A stretch of 6,634 nucleotides of DNA from Actinomycetota bacterium (GCA_013298335.1 JAAFHI010000195.1:1-6634), one strand, 5' to 3'; shown: positions 1-6,302, counted from the first letter of the stretch. Translations and numbers: made by a program. The notes: generated by a model from the sequence alone, not told the origin.

Positions 1-121
1 CAGTCTTGCCGCCACGGTTTCATTCCTGGAAGGCCTGGTGACCGGCGTTCCCTGCCGGGAACTGCATTTCCTCCCTGAACCTTCAGCCGTCGAATTCGTC
101 CGCGAACTCATTGCTGCCTGA
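1..121 (+). CDS. C-terminal end of a probable HPr-kinase-like protein (5' partial)
   Basis: The frame starting at base 2 is open from the left edge and stops at TGA 119-121, giving the last 39 residues of a gene that begins outside the window. The tail reads GLVTGVPCRELHFLPEPSAV and then EFVRELIAA. A 'vPcyeLrF.pd...v.lvr' pattern like this is what I expect at the end of HprK-like serine kinase/phosphorylase domain proteins. In that family the ATP-binding P-loop and catalytic residues lie well upstream, so none can be seen here. The next gene, an S26-type peptidase, starts 14 nt after the stop, which points to one operon and fits the common pairing of HprK-like and S26-like genes. The coding frame is well supported; the family call rests on a short tail and is an inference. 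Another short alpha/beta protein end could look similar. Confidence 0.5.
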   Translation, partial: SLAATVSFLEGLVTGVPCRELHFLPEPSAVEFVRELIAA

Positions 122-125
122 CCCC

Positions 126-132
126 GGAGAGG
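126..132 (+). promoter_or_regulatory. Ribosome binding site of the S26-type peptidase gene
   Basis: GGAGAGG lies just upstream of the ATG at 136. Its GGAG core is 6 nt from the start codon, within the normal Shine-Dalgarno range. The site falls in the 14-nt gap after the upstream stop codon, so translation of the two genes may be coupled. It supports ATG 136 as the start. Confidence 0.6.
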
Positions 133-135
133 CCC

Positions 136-588
136 ATGTCCACGTCATTCGGAACCTTCGGAGACATCCTCGGCGAGCACTTCGAACCGGTGGCGGTTTC
201 GTTGCTCCGCGCGGGCGTGTCGGTCCGGTTCCGGGCGAGCGGCGGGAGCATGCACCCCCTCATCGCCGACGGCGAGATCATTTCGGTCCATCCGACGCCT
301 TCCGCCGACCTGCGCGTCGGCGACGTGGCGCTGGTCGCCATCGCCAACCGGATCATCGCCCACCGGATCGTGCGCCGGCCAACGCCGGAAGACGCGACCT
401 TCATCCTGCGCGGCGACGCGATGGACGAAGTAGAACGCATCGCCCCCGAACAGATTCTGGGGCGGGTCGAAGGCGTTTCGATGTCACCCGCGCGGGCATC
501 GGCGCGACGCTGGCTGTACCGGGCACGAAACTGGTTCTCGCCAGGCGAACGGAACATCGGTCAGGTTGAAAGGGTCGGCGTCCAGTGA
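136..588 (+). CDS. Soluble S24/S26-family (signal-peptidase-like) serine peptidase
   Basis: The product is 150 residues. A typical S26 active-site box, GGSMHPLI (residues 36-43), supplies the candidate nucleophile Ser38. The second box, RIIAHRIV (residues 72-79), carries His76 where classical bacterial LepB has its catalytic Lys, as in the Sec11/SipW (S26B) branch. The third, LRGDAMD (residues 91-97), provides Asp94 or Asp97. The order and the Ser-to-His distance of 38 residues fit the S26B fold. No membrane segment is evident: the N-terminus (MSTSFGTFGDILGEHF) is not hydrophobic enough, and the C-terminus is basic (residues 120-131). Classical signal peptidases are membrane anchored, so general secretory processing is unlikely. 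Processing of a specific peptide or partner in the cytosol or at the inner face of the membrane is more plausible. The preceding HprK-like gene suggests a peptide-maturation type locus, but this is inferred. The substrate is unknown. Confidence 0.78.
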   Translation: MSTSFGTFGDILGEHFEPVAVSLLRAGVSVRFRASGGSMHPLIADGEIISVHPTPSADLRVGDVALVAIANRIIAHRIVRRPTPEDATFILRGDAMDEVERIAPEQILGRVEGVSMSPARASARRWLYRARNWFSPGERNIGQVERVGVQ

Positions 589-616
589 CGTCGCACACCC
601 CCACCTTGCTTGTGCC

Positions 617-644
617 TTGACAATCAAGACTGCTTTGGTAGGGT
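617..644 (+). promoter_or_regulatory. Candidate housekeeping promoter for the C25 peptidase gene
   Basis: A perfect -35 box TTGACA (617-622) is followed after 16 nt by TAGGGT (639-644), which matches the TATAAT consensus at three of six positions including the first two and last bases. Transcription would start near 650-652. This would produce an untranslated leader of roughly 230 to 310 nt, depending on the start codon used. The -35 box sits inside a short inverted repeat, CTTGA-CAA-TCAAG (616-628), which could be an operator or chance. No other promoter between 589 and 960 looks as good. Confidence 0.5.
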
Positions 645-781
645 GCGGGAACAATTTCACAGGGCATGGAAGCATTATTGTAGGCGGTTTCTATCTGCAC
701 CGACGACGGTTACGGGAAATCCGCCTCGAATGCCTGAAAACCGGCTCGGTTGCCCGTTTTTTCGGCACTTGAGTTCTTGTC

Positions 782-825
782 GCAGTCCCCTTGAAAGCGA
801 AAGCGGGGACTGCTCTCGGTTTTTT
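782..825 (+). terminator. Terminator-like hairpin inside the leader (possible attenuator)
   Basis: GCAGTCCCC (782-790) and GGGGACTGC (805-813) form a perfect 9-bp stem around a 14-nt loop. A run of six T (820-825) follows after a 6-nt gap. That gap makes it an imperfect intrinsic terminator, although the stem is strong. It lies 54 nt before ATG 880 and 135 nt before ATG 961, so it could end transcripts from upstream or act as an attenuator. AAAACCG (737-743) is complementary to CGGTTTT (817-823) in the T-run side of this element and also pairs locally at 747-751. Alternative folds are therefore possible. The hairpin is seen directly; its function is inferred. Confidence 0.5.
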
Positions 826-866
826 GTATTCGAGCACAATCACAAAGGTTGTTTTCTTTTCCGGAA

Positions 867-882
867 GAGGGGTTCAGTGATG
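867..882 (+). promoter_or_regulatory. Shine-Dalgarno and alternative upstream start codon (ATG 880)
   Basis: GAGGGG (867-872) precedes an in-frame ATG at 880-882 with about 7-9 nt spacing. It is the better of two ribosome binding sites for the C25 gene and would add 27 residues (MKPDHSPDQR...) ahead of Met 961. Those 27 codons are not G/C-biased at third positions, and they would give a signal peptide with an n-region of about 50 residues, so I prefer ATG 961. Use of both starts is possible. Confidence 0.4.
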
Positions 883-944
883 AAACCAGACCATTCACCA
901 GATCAGCGAATTATTGAGACAACGCGGGATGTCAGTTCCGTGAA

Positions 945-954
945 GCGAGGAAAG
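945..954 (+). promoter_or_regulatory. Ribosome binding site for the preferred start at 961
   Basis: GCGAGGAAAG ends 6 nt before ATG 961, with the AGGA core about 9 nt away. It matches the Shine-Dalgarno consensus reasonably well. The preferred start places the hydrophobic signal segment at residues 22-40. Confidence 0.45.
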
Positions 955-960
955 TCAAAA

Positions 961-3900
961 ATGAAATTCAATCCAATCGCTCGGCCATTGAGCGAACTTG
1001 TGCATCGTGGGCGTGGCCTGAATGCATTCAAGGTCTTCTTCCTGATGCTTTTTGCCACGAGCTGCATCTTTGTCGTTCCGGTGGGAGCCCAGTTGTGTCC
1101 GGCACCGGCGCCGCCGAGCGGCGGCACGCCGACCACGTCACTTTCGGGAATCCTGAATTCCTATTACCCCCCGAATCAGGCCAGCCTGCCGGGCACCGGT
1201 GTGCTGGCGGCGGGGTCTACCTCCGTTGCCGTCTCGGCGGCCCGCTCCGGGACCGACCCAGTGGACGGCGCGTCGATTACCCCCCAGGCGATTGCCGTTG
1301 GCGACCTGATCCTCATCATTCAGATGCAGGACGCCGACTTCAATAATTCGAATACCAACAACTACGGCGCCAATACCGGGACCGGTTCGGGCCGCACGGC
1401 CATCAATCAGACCGGCCTGTATGAATATGTCCGGGCCACCAGCGCCGTCGCCACTTCGGGCGGCACGCTCACCTTTCTGCCCGCGCTGACGAATTCCTAC
1501 CGGAATCTCGCGCCGACCGCATCGGCCCAGCAGCGGCGGTTTCAGGTGATCCGTGTCCCCGAATACGGACGGGCCGGCATCGACGGCGGCACTGGCGTCA
1601 CCGGCGCCTCATGGGACGGCCAGACCGGCGGCGTGCTCGCGTTCGACGTCATCAACCTGCTCAGCTTCACCGACTCGCAGAACGCCATCAACGGCACCAT
1701 CAGCATGGACTTCAAGGGCTTCCGGGGCGGCGGCGGGCGCCGCGTCACCGGCACGGTCACGGGTCCTCCGACCAGCACCGACTTCCTGTTCGCCAGTCCG
1801 ACCATCACCGGTACGGGTGCCCTCTCCGGCGCCCATGCCATCAAGGGCGAAGGTGTCTGCGGAACGCCGTCACTGGTTTACAACAGTGCTTCGGTCGTTC
1901 AGGCAACAACGCAGCCGGGATACCCCGGCGGCGGCAGTGCCCAGGGCGCCCCCGGTAACGGCGGCGGCGGCGGCACCGACGCCAATCCGGCGGTCGCCAG
2001 CCCAAGCGGCAACGTTGAAAACAGCGGCGGCGGCGGCGGCGGCAACGGGGGCGCTGGCGGAACCGGCGGCAACACCGGCCCGCTCACCAACAACGCCACC
2101 GGCGGTCGCGGCGGCGCCTCGATGTTGGCCGACATCTCCGTCAACCGCATCTTCATGGGCGGCGGCGGCGGCGCCGGCGTCAAAAACGATTCGACCAACC
2201 TGACGACCTCCAGCGGCGGCGTGGGCGGCGGCATCATCATGATCCACGTCTGCGAAGCCATCGGATCAGGAACCATCAGCGCCAGCGGCGACGGCGGCGT
2301 GAACTCCAACACCAACGACGGCGGCGGCGGCGCGGGCGCGGGCGGCACCATCCTCATCTTCGCCAACACCTCCACCGGCATCGGCGCCATTACCGCTCGC
2401 GCCAATGGCGGCAACGGCGGCAACAACACCCCCCTCACCGCCACCGACTCGATCGGACCCGGCGGCGGCGGCGGCGGCGGCGTGGTCTTCACGAATTTCG
2501 GGACCGGGGTCACGGTCTCGGCCACCGGCGGAAACCCCGGTGTCACCAATCCGGGCGCGACGCAGTATGGCGCCAGCCCGGGCGTCGGCGGCACGACCAA
2601 CACAGCGGCGGCGACCCAGGGCACGTTCTGCACCTGCGCCACCCCGACCGATGTCAAACTCGCTGATTTCCAGGCCATTCAGTATTCCGACGGTCAGGTC
2701 GGCGTGAACTGGGCGACCGGCTTCGAAGCCGACAACCTCGGTTTCCGTGTCTGGAAGGAAACCCGTTTCGGACGCCAACTGGTGACGCCGAACCTCATTG
2801 CCGGAAACGCCCTGATGGCGGGCACCAGCCTGACGGCGGGAAATCGCTACAACTGGCGTGACACCATCGCCAACCCGGCCCCCGTCAAGAGGATCGCCAA
2901 GAAGACCGTCAAGGGCCGCGTGGTGTTCGAGCCGACGGGCGAAACGGTTGAATCCCCGGTTTCGTACTGGCTCGAAGACATCGACCTGAACGGAAAGAGC
3001 ACCTGGAGCGGACCGTTCAAACTTCAGACCGCCAACAAGCCGATGCCGTCGTCGGTCCGGAACGCGCCGCTGCTCGGTCGCACCAACCCCCTCATCGGGG
3101 CCCAGACCGGAACGTCGCTGCTTTCCGCCAACCCGACGGAACTGGCCAACTACATCGCTTCGACCGATGCGGCGCGCGGCGGCAACGCCAAAGCCGGAGC
3201 GGTTCGCAACCAGATTGCCAACGGCGCGGCTGTCAAAATGGGCGTCCGCACCACCGGCTGGCAGAAGGTTTCGCGCGCTGCGCTGGTCGCGGCGGGCCTG
3301 AACCCGAACGCGGTTGACGCCAACCTTCAACTCTTCGTCGGCGGTCGGGAAGTCCCGATGCAGGTGACGGCGAACGGGGTCGAGTTCTTCGGCTCATCCA
3401 TCGACACCCTCCAGTCCGGCGAACAGACCTACTGGCTGGTGGAAGGCAACACCGCCGGGCTTCGCATCCCGGTCTCGAACCTCGCCAACGGCAGCAAGAT
3501 CGGCGTCGCGAACTTCCCGTTCCTCGTCGAACGGCAGGATCGCACGACCTACTTCGCGGCGCTGGAAAACGGTGACGCCGACAACTTCTTCGGCAGCGTC
3601 GTGACCAACGCTCCGGTCGATCAGGCGCTCACGGTCAAGAACCGCGACGCCGCGGCCAACTACCCGGCGCAGGTGGCGGTGACCCTTCAGGGTGTGTCGC
3701 TCAACGCGCATCGCGTGTCGGTCAAGCTGAACGGTCAGGTCATCGGCGAAGTCGCCTACACCGACCGCAACCAGCAGACCTTCACGGCCACCGTTCCCCA
3801 GTCGCAGATTCTGGAAGGCCAGAACCTCGTGACGCTCCAGTCGGCTGACTCCGCCGACGTGAACCTCGTCGCGGCCATCCGCGTCAGCTACGCACGGACG

Positions 3901-5211
3901 CCGAACGCCGATTCGAACGCCCTCTCCCTGAGCGGACGCGGTGGTCAGACGATGACCGTTCGCGGCTTCTCGCAGGCGGCTCGTGTTTTCGACGTGACCG
4001 ACGCCAACAACCCGGTCGAAGTTGCGGTTCGCGGCGATGGCGACGGCAACAGCGGCTTCTCGGCGTCCTTCGTGGTGCCGGGCGGTTCGAAAACCGATCA
4101 CAAACTGGTCGCCGTTTCGGAAAGCCGTTTCCTGAATCCGACCGTGACGGCCAACACCCCCTCGAATCTGGCGGCGACTTCCAACGCGGCCAACTTCGTC
4201 ATCATCACCACGCCGGAACTCGCCGGTGCGGTGGCGCCGCTGGTTCAACTCCGTCAGTCGCAAGGCTTTACGGTCAAGGTGGTGGACGTGACCGACATTT
4301 ACGACGAATTCAACTTCGGTGTGAAATCGGCGCAGGCCATCAAGGACTTCCTGAACGTGGCGAGCCGTGACTGGCAGACCCCGGTCCGGTACGTCCTCTT
4401 CTCCGGCAATGCCTCGTTCGACCCGCGCGACTACCTTGGATTCGGTCAGGACGTCATCCCGACCAAACTCATTGGAATCGGAACGCTGGAAACGGCCTCC
4501 GACGACTGGTTCGGCGATTTCAACAACAGCGGTCTGAGCCAGGTCGCCATCGGTCGCCTGCCCGGTCAGACGCCGACGGACATCACGGCCATGGTCTCCA
4601 AGATCGTTGCCTTCGATCAGGCCCGGGGCCAGGCGTGGCAGCGTGAAGCCCTCATCGTGGCGGACAACAACGACACGGGCGGGGACTTTGAAACCAGTGC
4701 CGCTCAGATCGAAAGCGCGCTCCCGGATACCTTCACCAAGACCTCGGTCCGCATCGGACAGGTCGGCGGACCGGCGGCTCGCGCCTCGATCCTCTCCAAC
4801 CTCAACAGCGGCAAGGGCTTCGTCAACTACACCGGTCACGGCTCGGTCTCGAACTGGGCGGCGGAATCGGTGCTGACGTCGGATGATGTCGCTTCGCTGA
4901 CCAACGCCGGTCGCCCGAGCATCGTGGTCGGGATGACCTGCCTCAACGCGTTCAACGATGTGTACACCCAGAGTCTCGCCAGGACCCTCGTCATGAAGCC
5001 GGAAGGCGGCGCGGTGGTGTTCTGGGGATCGAGCGCACTGACCCCGTCCTTCAGCCAGACCGGCATGAACAAGGCGTTGATCAATGCCCTCTACGGCCCG
5101 AACCCGGCGCCGACCCTCGGGGATGCCATCCGTCGCGCCAAGGCGTCCACGGAAAACACCAACGTCACTCGGGCGTGGATTTTGTATGGTGACCCGTTGA
5201 CGCGGCAGTAA
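961..5211 (+). CDS. Secreted gingipain-type (C25) cysteine peptidase with glycine-rich N-terminal module
   Basis: The product is 1416 residues (1443 if ATG 880 is used). Residues 1-43 form a Sec signal peptide: a basic n-region, hydrophobic NAFKVFFLMLFATSCIFVV, and probable cleavage after VGA43. Residues 60-560 form a surface-protein module that begins SLSGILNSYYPP, contains LILIIQMQDA and FQVIRVPEYG, and has a Gly/Asn/Ser-rich core at about 320-510 with runs of 5-7 glycines. It ends in a CxC pair (Cys557, Cys559). Residues 566-689 are a fibronectin-III-like domain (WATGFEADNLGFRVWKE ... YWLEDIDLNG). Residues 757-840 resemble the gingipain-type prodomain (GWQKVSRAAL ... LQLFVGGREVP), and 852-1070 hold further beta domains (GDADNFFGSVV; GFSQAARVFDVTD). 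Residues 1077-1412 are the C25 peptidase. His1293 in NYTGHGSVSNW and Cys1327 in GMTCLNAF are the catalytic dyad, 34 residues apart, close to the spacing in gingipains. The protein ends AWILYGDPLTRQ, directly after the catalytic domain, without a T9SS, PEP-CTERM or LPXTG sorting tail. It is probably an extracellular endopeptidase; specificity cannot be read. It stands alone between its leader and a terminator. Confidence 0.88.
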   Translation: MKFNPIARPLSELVHRGRGLNAFKVFFLMLFATSCIFVVPVGAQLCPAPAPPSGGTPTTSLSGILNSYYPPNQASLPGTGVLAAGSTSVAVSAARSGTDPVDGASITPQAIAVGDLILIIQMQDADFNNSNTNNYGANTGTGSGRTAINQTGLYEYVRATSAVATSGGTLTFLPALTNSYRNLAPTASAQQRRFQVIRVPEYGRAGIDGGTGVTGASWDGQTGGVLAFDVINLLSFTDSQNAINGTISMDFKGFRGGGGRRVTGTVTGPPTSTDFLFASPTITGTGALSGAHAIKGEGVCGTPSLVYNSASVVQATTQPGYPGGGSAQGAPGNGGGGGTDANPAVASPSGNVENSGGGGGGNGGAGGTGGNTGPLTNNATGGRGGASMLADISVNRIFMGGGGGAGVKNDSTNLTTSSGGVGGGIIMIHVCEAIGSGTISASGDGGVNSNTNDGGGGAGAGGTILIFANTSTGIGAITARANGGNGGNNTPLTATDSIGPGGGGGGGVVFTNFGTGVTVSATGGNPGVTNPGATQYGASPGVGGTTNTAAATQGTFCTCATPTDVKLADFQAIQYSDGQVGVNWATGFEADNLGFRVWKETRFGRQLVTPNLIAGNALMAGTSLTAGNRYNWRDTIANPAPVKRIAKKTVKGRVVFEPTGETVESPVSYWLEDIDLNGKSTWSGPFKLQTANKPMPSSVRNAPLLGRTNPLIGAQTGTSLLSANPTELANYIASTDAARGGNAKAGAVRNQIANGAAVKMGVRTTGWQKVSRAALVAAGLNPNAVDANLQLFVGGREVPMQVTANGVEFFGSSIDTLQSGEQTYWLVEGNTAGLRIPVSNLANGSKIGVANFPFLVERQDRTTYFAALENGDADNFFGSVVTNAPVDQALTVKNRDAAANYPAQVAVTLQGVSLNAHRVSVKLNGQVIGEVAYTDRNQQTFTATVPQSQILEGQNLVTLQSADSADVNLVAAIRVSYARTPNADSNALSLSGRGGQTMTVRGFSQAARVFDVTDANNPVEVAVRGDGDGNSGFSASFVVPGGSKTDHKLVAVSESRFLNPTVTANTPSNLAATSNAANFVIITTPELAGAVAPLVQLRQSQGFTVKVVDVTDIYDEFNFGVKSAQAIKDFLNVASRDWQTPVRYVLFSGNASFDPRDYLGFGQDVIPTKLIGIGTLETASDDWFGDFNNSGLSQVAIGRLPGQTPTDITAMVSKIVAFDQARGQAWQREALIVADNNDTGGDFETSAAQIESALPDTFTKTSVRIGQVGGPAARASILSNLNSGKGFVNYTGHGSVSNWAAESVLTSDDVASLTNAGRPSIVVGMTCLNAFNDVYTQSLARTLVMKPEGGAVVFWGSSALTPSFSQTGMNKALINALYGPNPAPTLGDAIRRAKASTENTNVTRAWILYGDPLTRQ
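1960..2481 (+). repeat. GGC-codon tracts encoding polyglycine runs
   Basis: Within the N-terminal module of the C25 protein, uninterrupted GGC repeats occur at 1960-1974 (5 units), 2026-2043 (6), 2158-2172 (about 5) and 2461-2481 (7), separated by Gly/Asn/Ser/Thr-rich sequence. They encode polyglycine runs of a glycine-rich surface domain. Because the repeat unit is three bases, slippage would change glycine number without breaking the frame. They also create long antisense open frames, which are not genes. Confidence 0.75.
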
Positions 5212-5233
5212 CGAACAACCGTTCCTTCAACCG

Positions 5234-5265
5234 AAAGGGGCGCTCCCAGTGGGAGCGCCCCTTTT
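5234..5265 (+). terminator. Intrinsic terminator of the C25 peptidase gene
   Basis: A perfect 14-bp inverted repeat (5234-5247 with 5251-5264; AAAGGGGCGCTCCC on the left arm) encloses a 3-nt AGT loop and runs into TTTT (5262-5265), 23 nt after the stop codon. It is a textbook rho-independent terminator. Read from the minus strand the same stem ends in only three T, so it could be a weak bidirectional terminator for the convergent gene at 5381-6235. Confidence 0.92.
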
Positions 5266-5380
5266 GCTTTGTCCCGGCTTTCCGAAGATCGGACCGAGTC
5301 CCGTTCACTCACATGTATAAAGGATCGCGCGCGCGTACGATGAACATCACCCCAAAGTTGCGAAAATGCGCGATGCCTGG
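5266..5380. other. Short convergent intergenic spacer
   Basis: This lies between the terminator and the stop codon of the minus-strand gene. It contains a small inverted repeat, CCGA-AGA-TCGG (5282-5292), and an alternating (CG)5 tract (5326-5335). I see no promoter, no RNA gene and no separate terminator for the minus-strand gene other than the shared hairpin at 5234-5265. Confidence 0.5.
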
Positions 5381-6235
5381 TTAGCGGAGATTCTCCATCA
5401 CGGGAAACGTCATTTCGTCGATGTTGACCTTGGTGGCGCCGGCGTCGATCAGGGTATCCGCGATCCGCCGGAAGTAGTCCTCACCGGATTCATCGGGCGT
5501 GATTCTTGGAAAGCGGAAGGCGGCGAGCACCCCGGTGTTGTACTTGACGAACATCGCCGTCGTGAGCACCCGCGGGGCCCTTTCGACGAGAAATCCTTCA
5601 AGCGTTCCCCCGTTGAGCGGCATGAGATTCCCGACTTTGGAAAGTGAACCGCGGCTGACGGCGTCCACCCAGACGACGCGGGCGGCTTTCGACTCCCCCC
5701 ATTCCCGCCGGTAGGTTTTGTACCGAACCGCCCGGGCATCGTCGAGTTGCGCCGGGATGGCGGCCAGATAGCGGGTCCGGTTCCCGATCGGGTGCGCGAG
5801 GCGGATATTGTGCCGAACCGCTTCACCCGCAACGATATACCAGCTTTGAACCAGTTTGAGATTGGCGGGATCGAACCGCTCGGCGACGACTTCCGAAAGC
5901 GAAACGCCCCGCTGGCGGGATTCCGCGACCAGTTCCCTTGCATCCGCGCTGTTGGCCGCCAGTTCGAGAGAGACCGCGAAGTCGGTCAGCGAATGGTCGT
6001 AGCGGCTGAATTCCATCGGAGGAAGCAGAAAATCGGGACTGCCGTATCGTAGCGCCACGAAATTCGCCAGTTCTCCCTGCCGGTTGGCCACCCTGACCAG
6101 CGCCTCGACCGCTGAATTGCGGTCGGCTTCCGCCTGAAAGGGTTCGGGATTGAGGGCTGATTCGATGGCGTGACCGAGGTTGGTGGGCGTCATTCCAGTT
6201 ACTTTCCGCCGGGCTGTGGTGTTTGGGCCCGTCAT
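5381..6235 (-). CDS. Conserved-looking cytosolic protein of unknown function
   Basis: The frame encodes 284 residues from ATG at 6235, or 270 from an in-frame ATG at 6193 (MTPTNLGHAI...). The second start has a GGAAAG motif 8 nt upstream, whereas the first has only a weak AGAAAG, so 6193 is a serious alternative. The first 14 residues (MTGPNTTARRKVTG) look dispensable. No signal peptide or membrane segment is visible, so the protein is probably cytosolic. Composition and codon bias are those of a real gene: strong G/C third positions, and balanced charged and hydrophobic residues. The protein contains no cysteine. The N-terminal half looks mostly helical (residues 20-130); the C-terminal half is mixed, with YLAAIPAQLDDARAVRYKTY and a strand-rich stretch (ARVVWVDAVSRGSL). 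It ends IDEMTFPVMENLR. I do not recognise a family and assign no function. It is convergent with the C25 gene and has its own promoter candidate. Confidence 0.75.
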   Translation of the reverse strand: MTGPNTTARRKVTGMTPTNLGHAIESALNPEPFQAEADRNSAVEALVRVANRQGELANFVALRYGSPDFLLPPMEFSRYDHSLTDFAVSLELAANSADARELVAESRQRGVSLSEVVAERFDPANLKLVQSWYIVAGEAVRHNIRLAHPIGNRTRYLAAIPAQLDDARAVRYKTYRREWGESKAARVVWVDAVSRGSLSKVGNLMPLNGGTLEGFLVERAPRVLTTAMFVKYNTGVLAAFRFPRITPDESGEDYFRRIADTLIDAGATKVNIDEMTFPVMENLR

Positions 6236-6259
6236 GGCTTTCTTTTGAGGCAGATTTTA

Positions 6260-6289
6260 ATTCTACGACTTGCGGACCGCGCCTGACAA
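6260..6289 (-). promoter_or_regulatory. Candidate promoter of the minus-strand unknown gene
   Basis: Read on the minus strand, TTGTCA (6289-6284) is separated by 18 nt from TAGAAT (6265-6260). Each box matches the housekeeping consensus at five of six positions. Transcription would start near 6253, about 18 nt before ATG 6235 and 60 nt before ATG 6193. It indicates that this gene is transcribed separately from the upstream redoxin gene. Confidence 0.6.
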
Positions 6290-6302
6290 AACGTTTTTAT
6301 TG

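Larger units (their letters stand above)
589..960 (+). other. Gene-free structured leader/intergenic region
   Basis: This stretch has no convincing gene. An open frame continuous with the downstream gene reaches back to 610, but its translation is rich in Cys, Arg, Phe and His, lacks the G/C third-position bias of real genes here, and runs through terminator-like DNA, so I treat it as non-coding. Pairing segments seen directly are GGCAT 663-667 with ATGCC 730-734, enclosing GGCGG 683-687 with CCGCC 721-725, which in turn encloses ACCG 699-702 with CGGT 707-710. Further downstream are AACCG 739-743 with CGGTT 747-751 followed by T6 (757-762), and the strong hairpin at 782-813. The nested arrangement resembles a leader RNA with an aptamer-like domain followed by an expression platform. 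I do not recognise a known riboswitch class; cyclic-di-GMP (GEMM), cobalamin and fluoride consensus motifs were looked for by eye and not found. Confidence 0.5.

Noticed and set aside
566..772. Small TTG-started frame after the S26 gene
   Set aside because: It starts inside the S26 coding region, crosses the promoter candidate and structured leader, lacks coding bias, and has no ribosome binding site.
782..825. GEMM (cyclic-di-GMP) riboswitch suggested by GAAAG and GGGAC fragments
   Set aside because: The conserved order of GGCAAACC, tetraloop and GACGCAAAGCC elements is absent. The fragments occur only as part of a simple hairpin.
1063..1065. Cys35 in the signal peptide (ATSC) as a lipobox
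   Set aside because: The -3 residue is Ala instead of Leu/Val/Ile, and hydrophobic sequence continues past it to a better signal peptidase I site (VGA43). Lipoprotein anchoring is unlikely, though not excluded.
1870..3330. Antisense frames of 125-354 residues over the glycine-rich module
   Set aside because: They are generated by GGC repeats, which read as poly-Pro or poly-Ala on the opposite strand. There is no independent start signal or promoter.
3394..4839. A 481-residue open frame antisense to the C25 gene
   Set aside because: It is a by-product of strong G/C third-position bias on the plus strand. Its translation is rich in Arg, Val, Gly, Asp and His with no recognisable motif, and the plus-strand frame encodes a clear C25 protein.
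5317..5336. TATAAA and alternating CG tract as a promoter or Z-DNA element
   Set aside because: There is no matching -35 box, and the site lies between two convergent genes where a promoter is not expected. A (CG)5 run is unremarkable in high-GC DNA.
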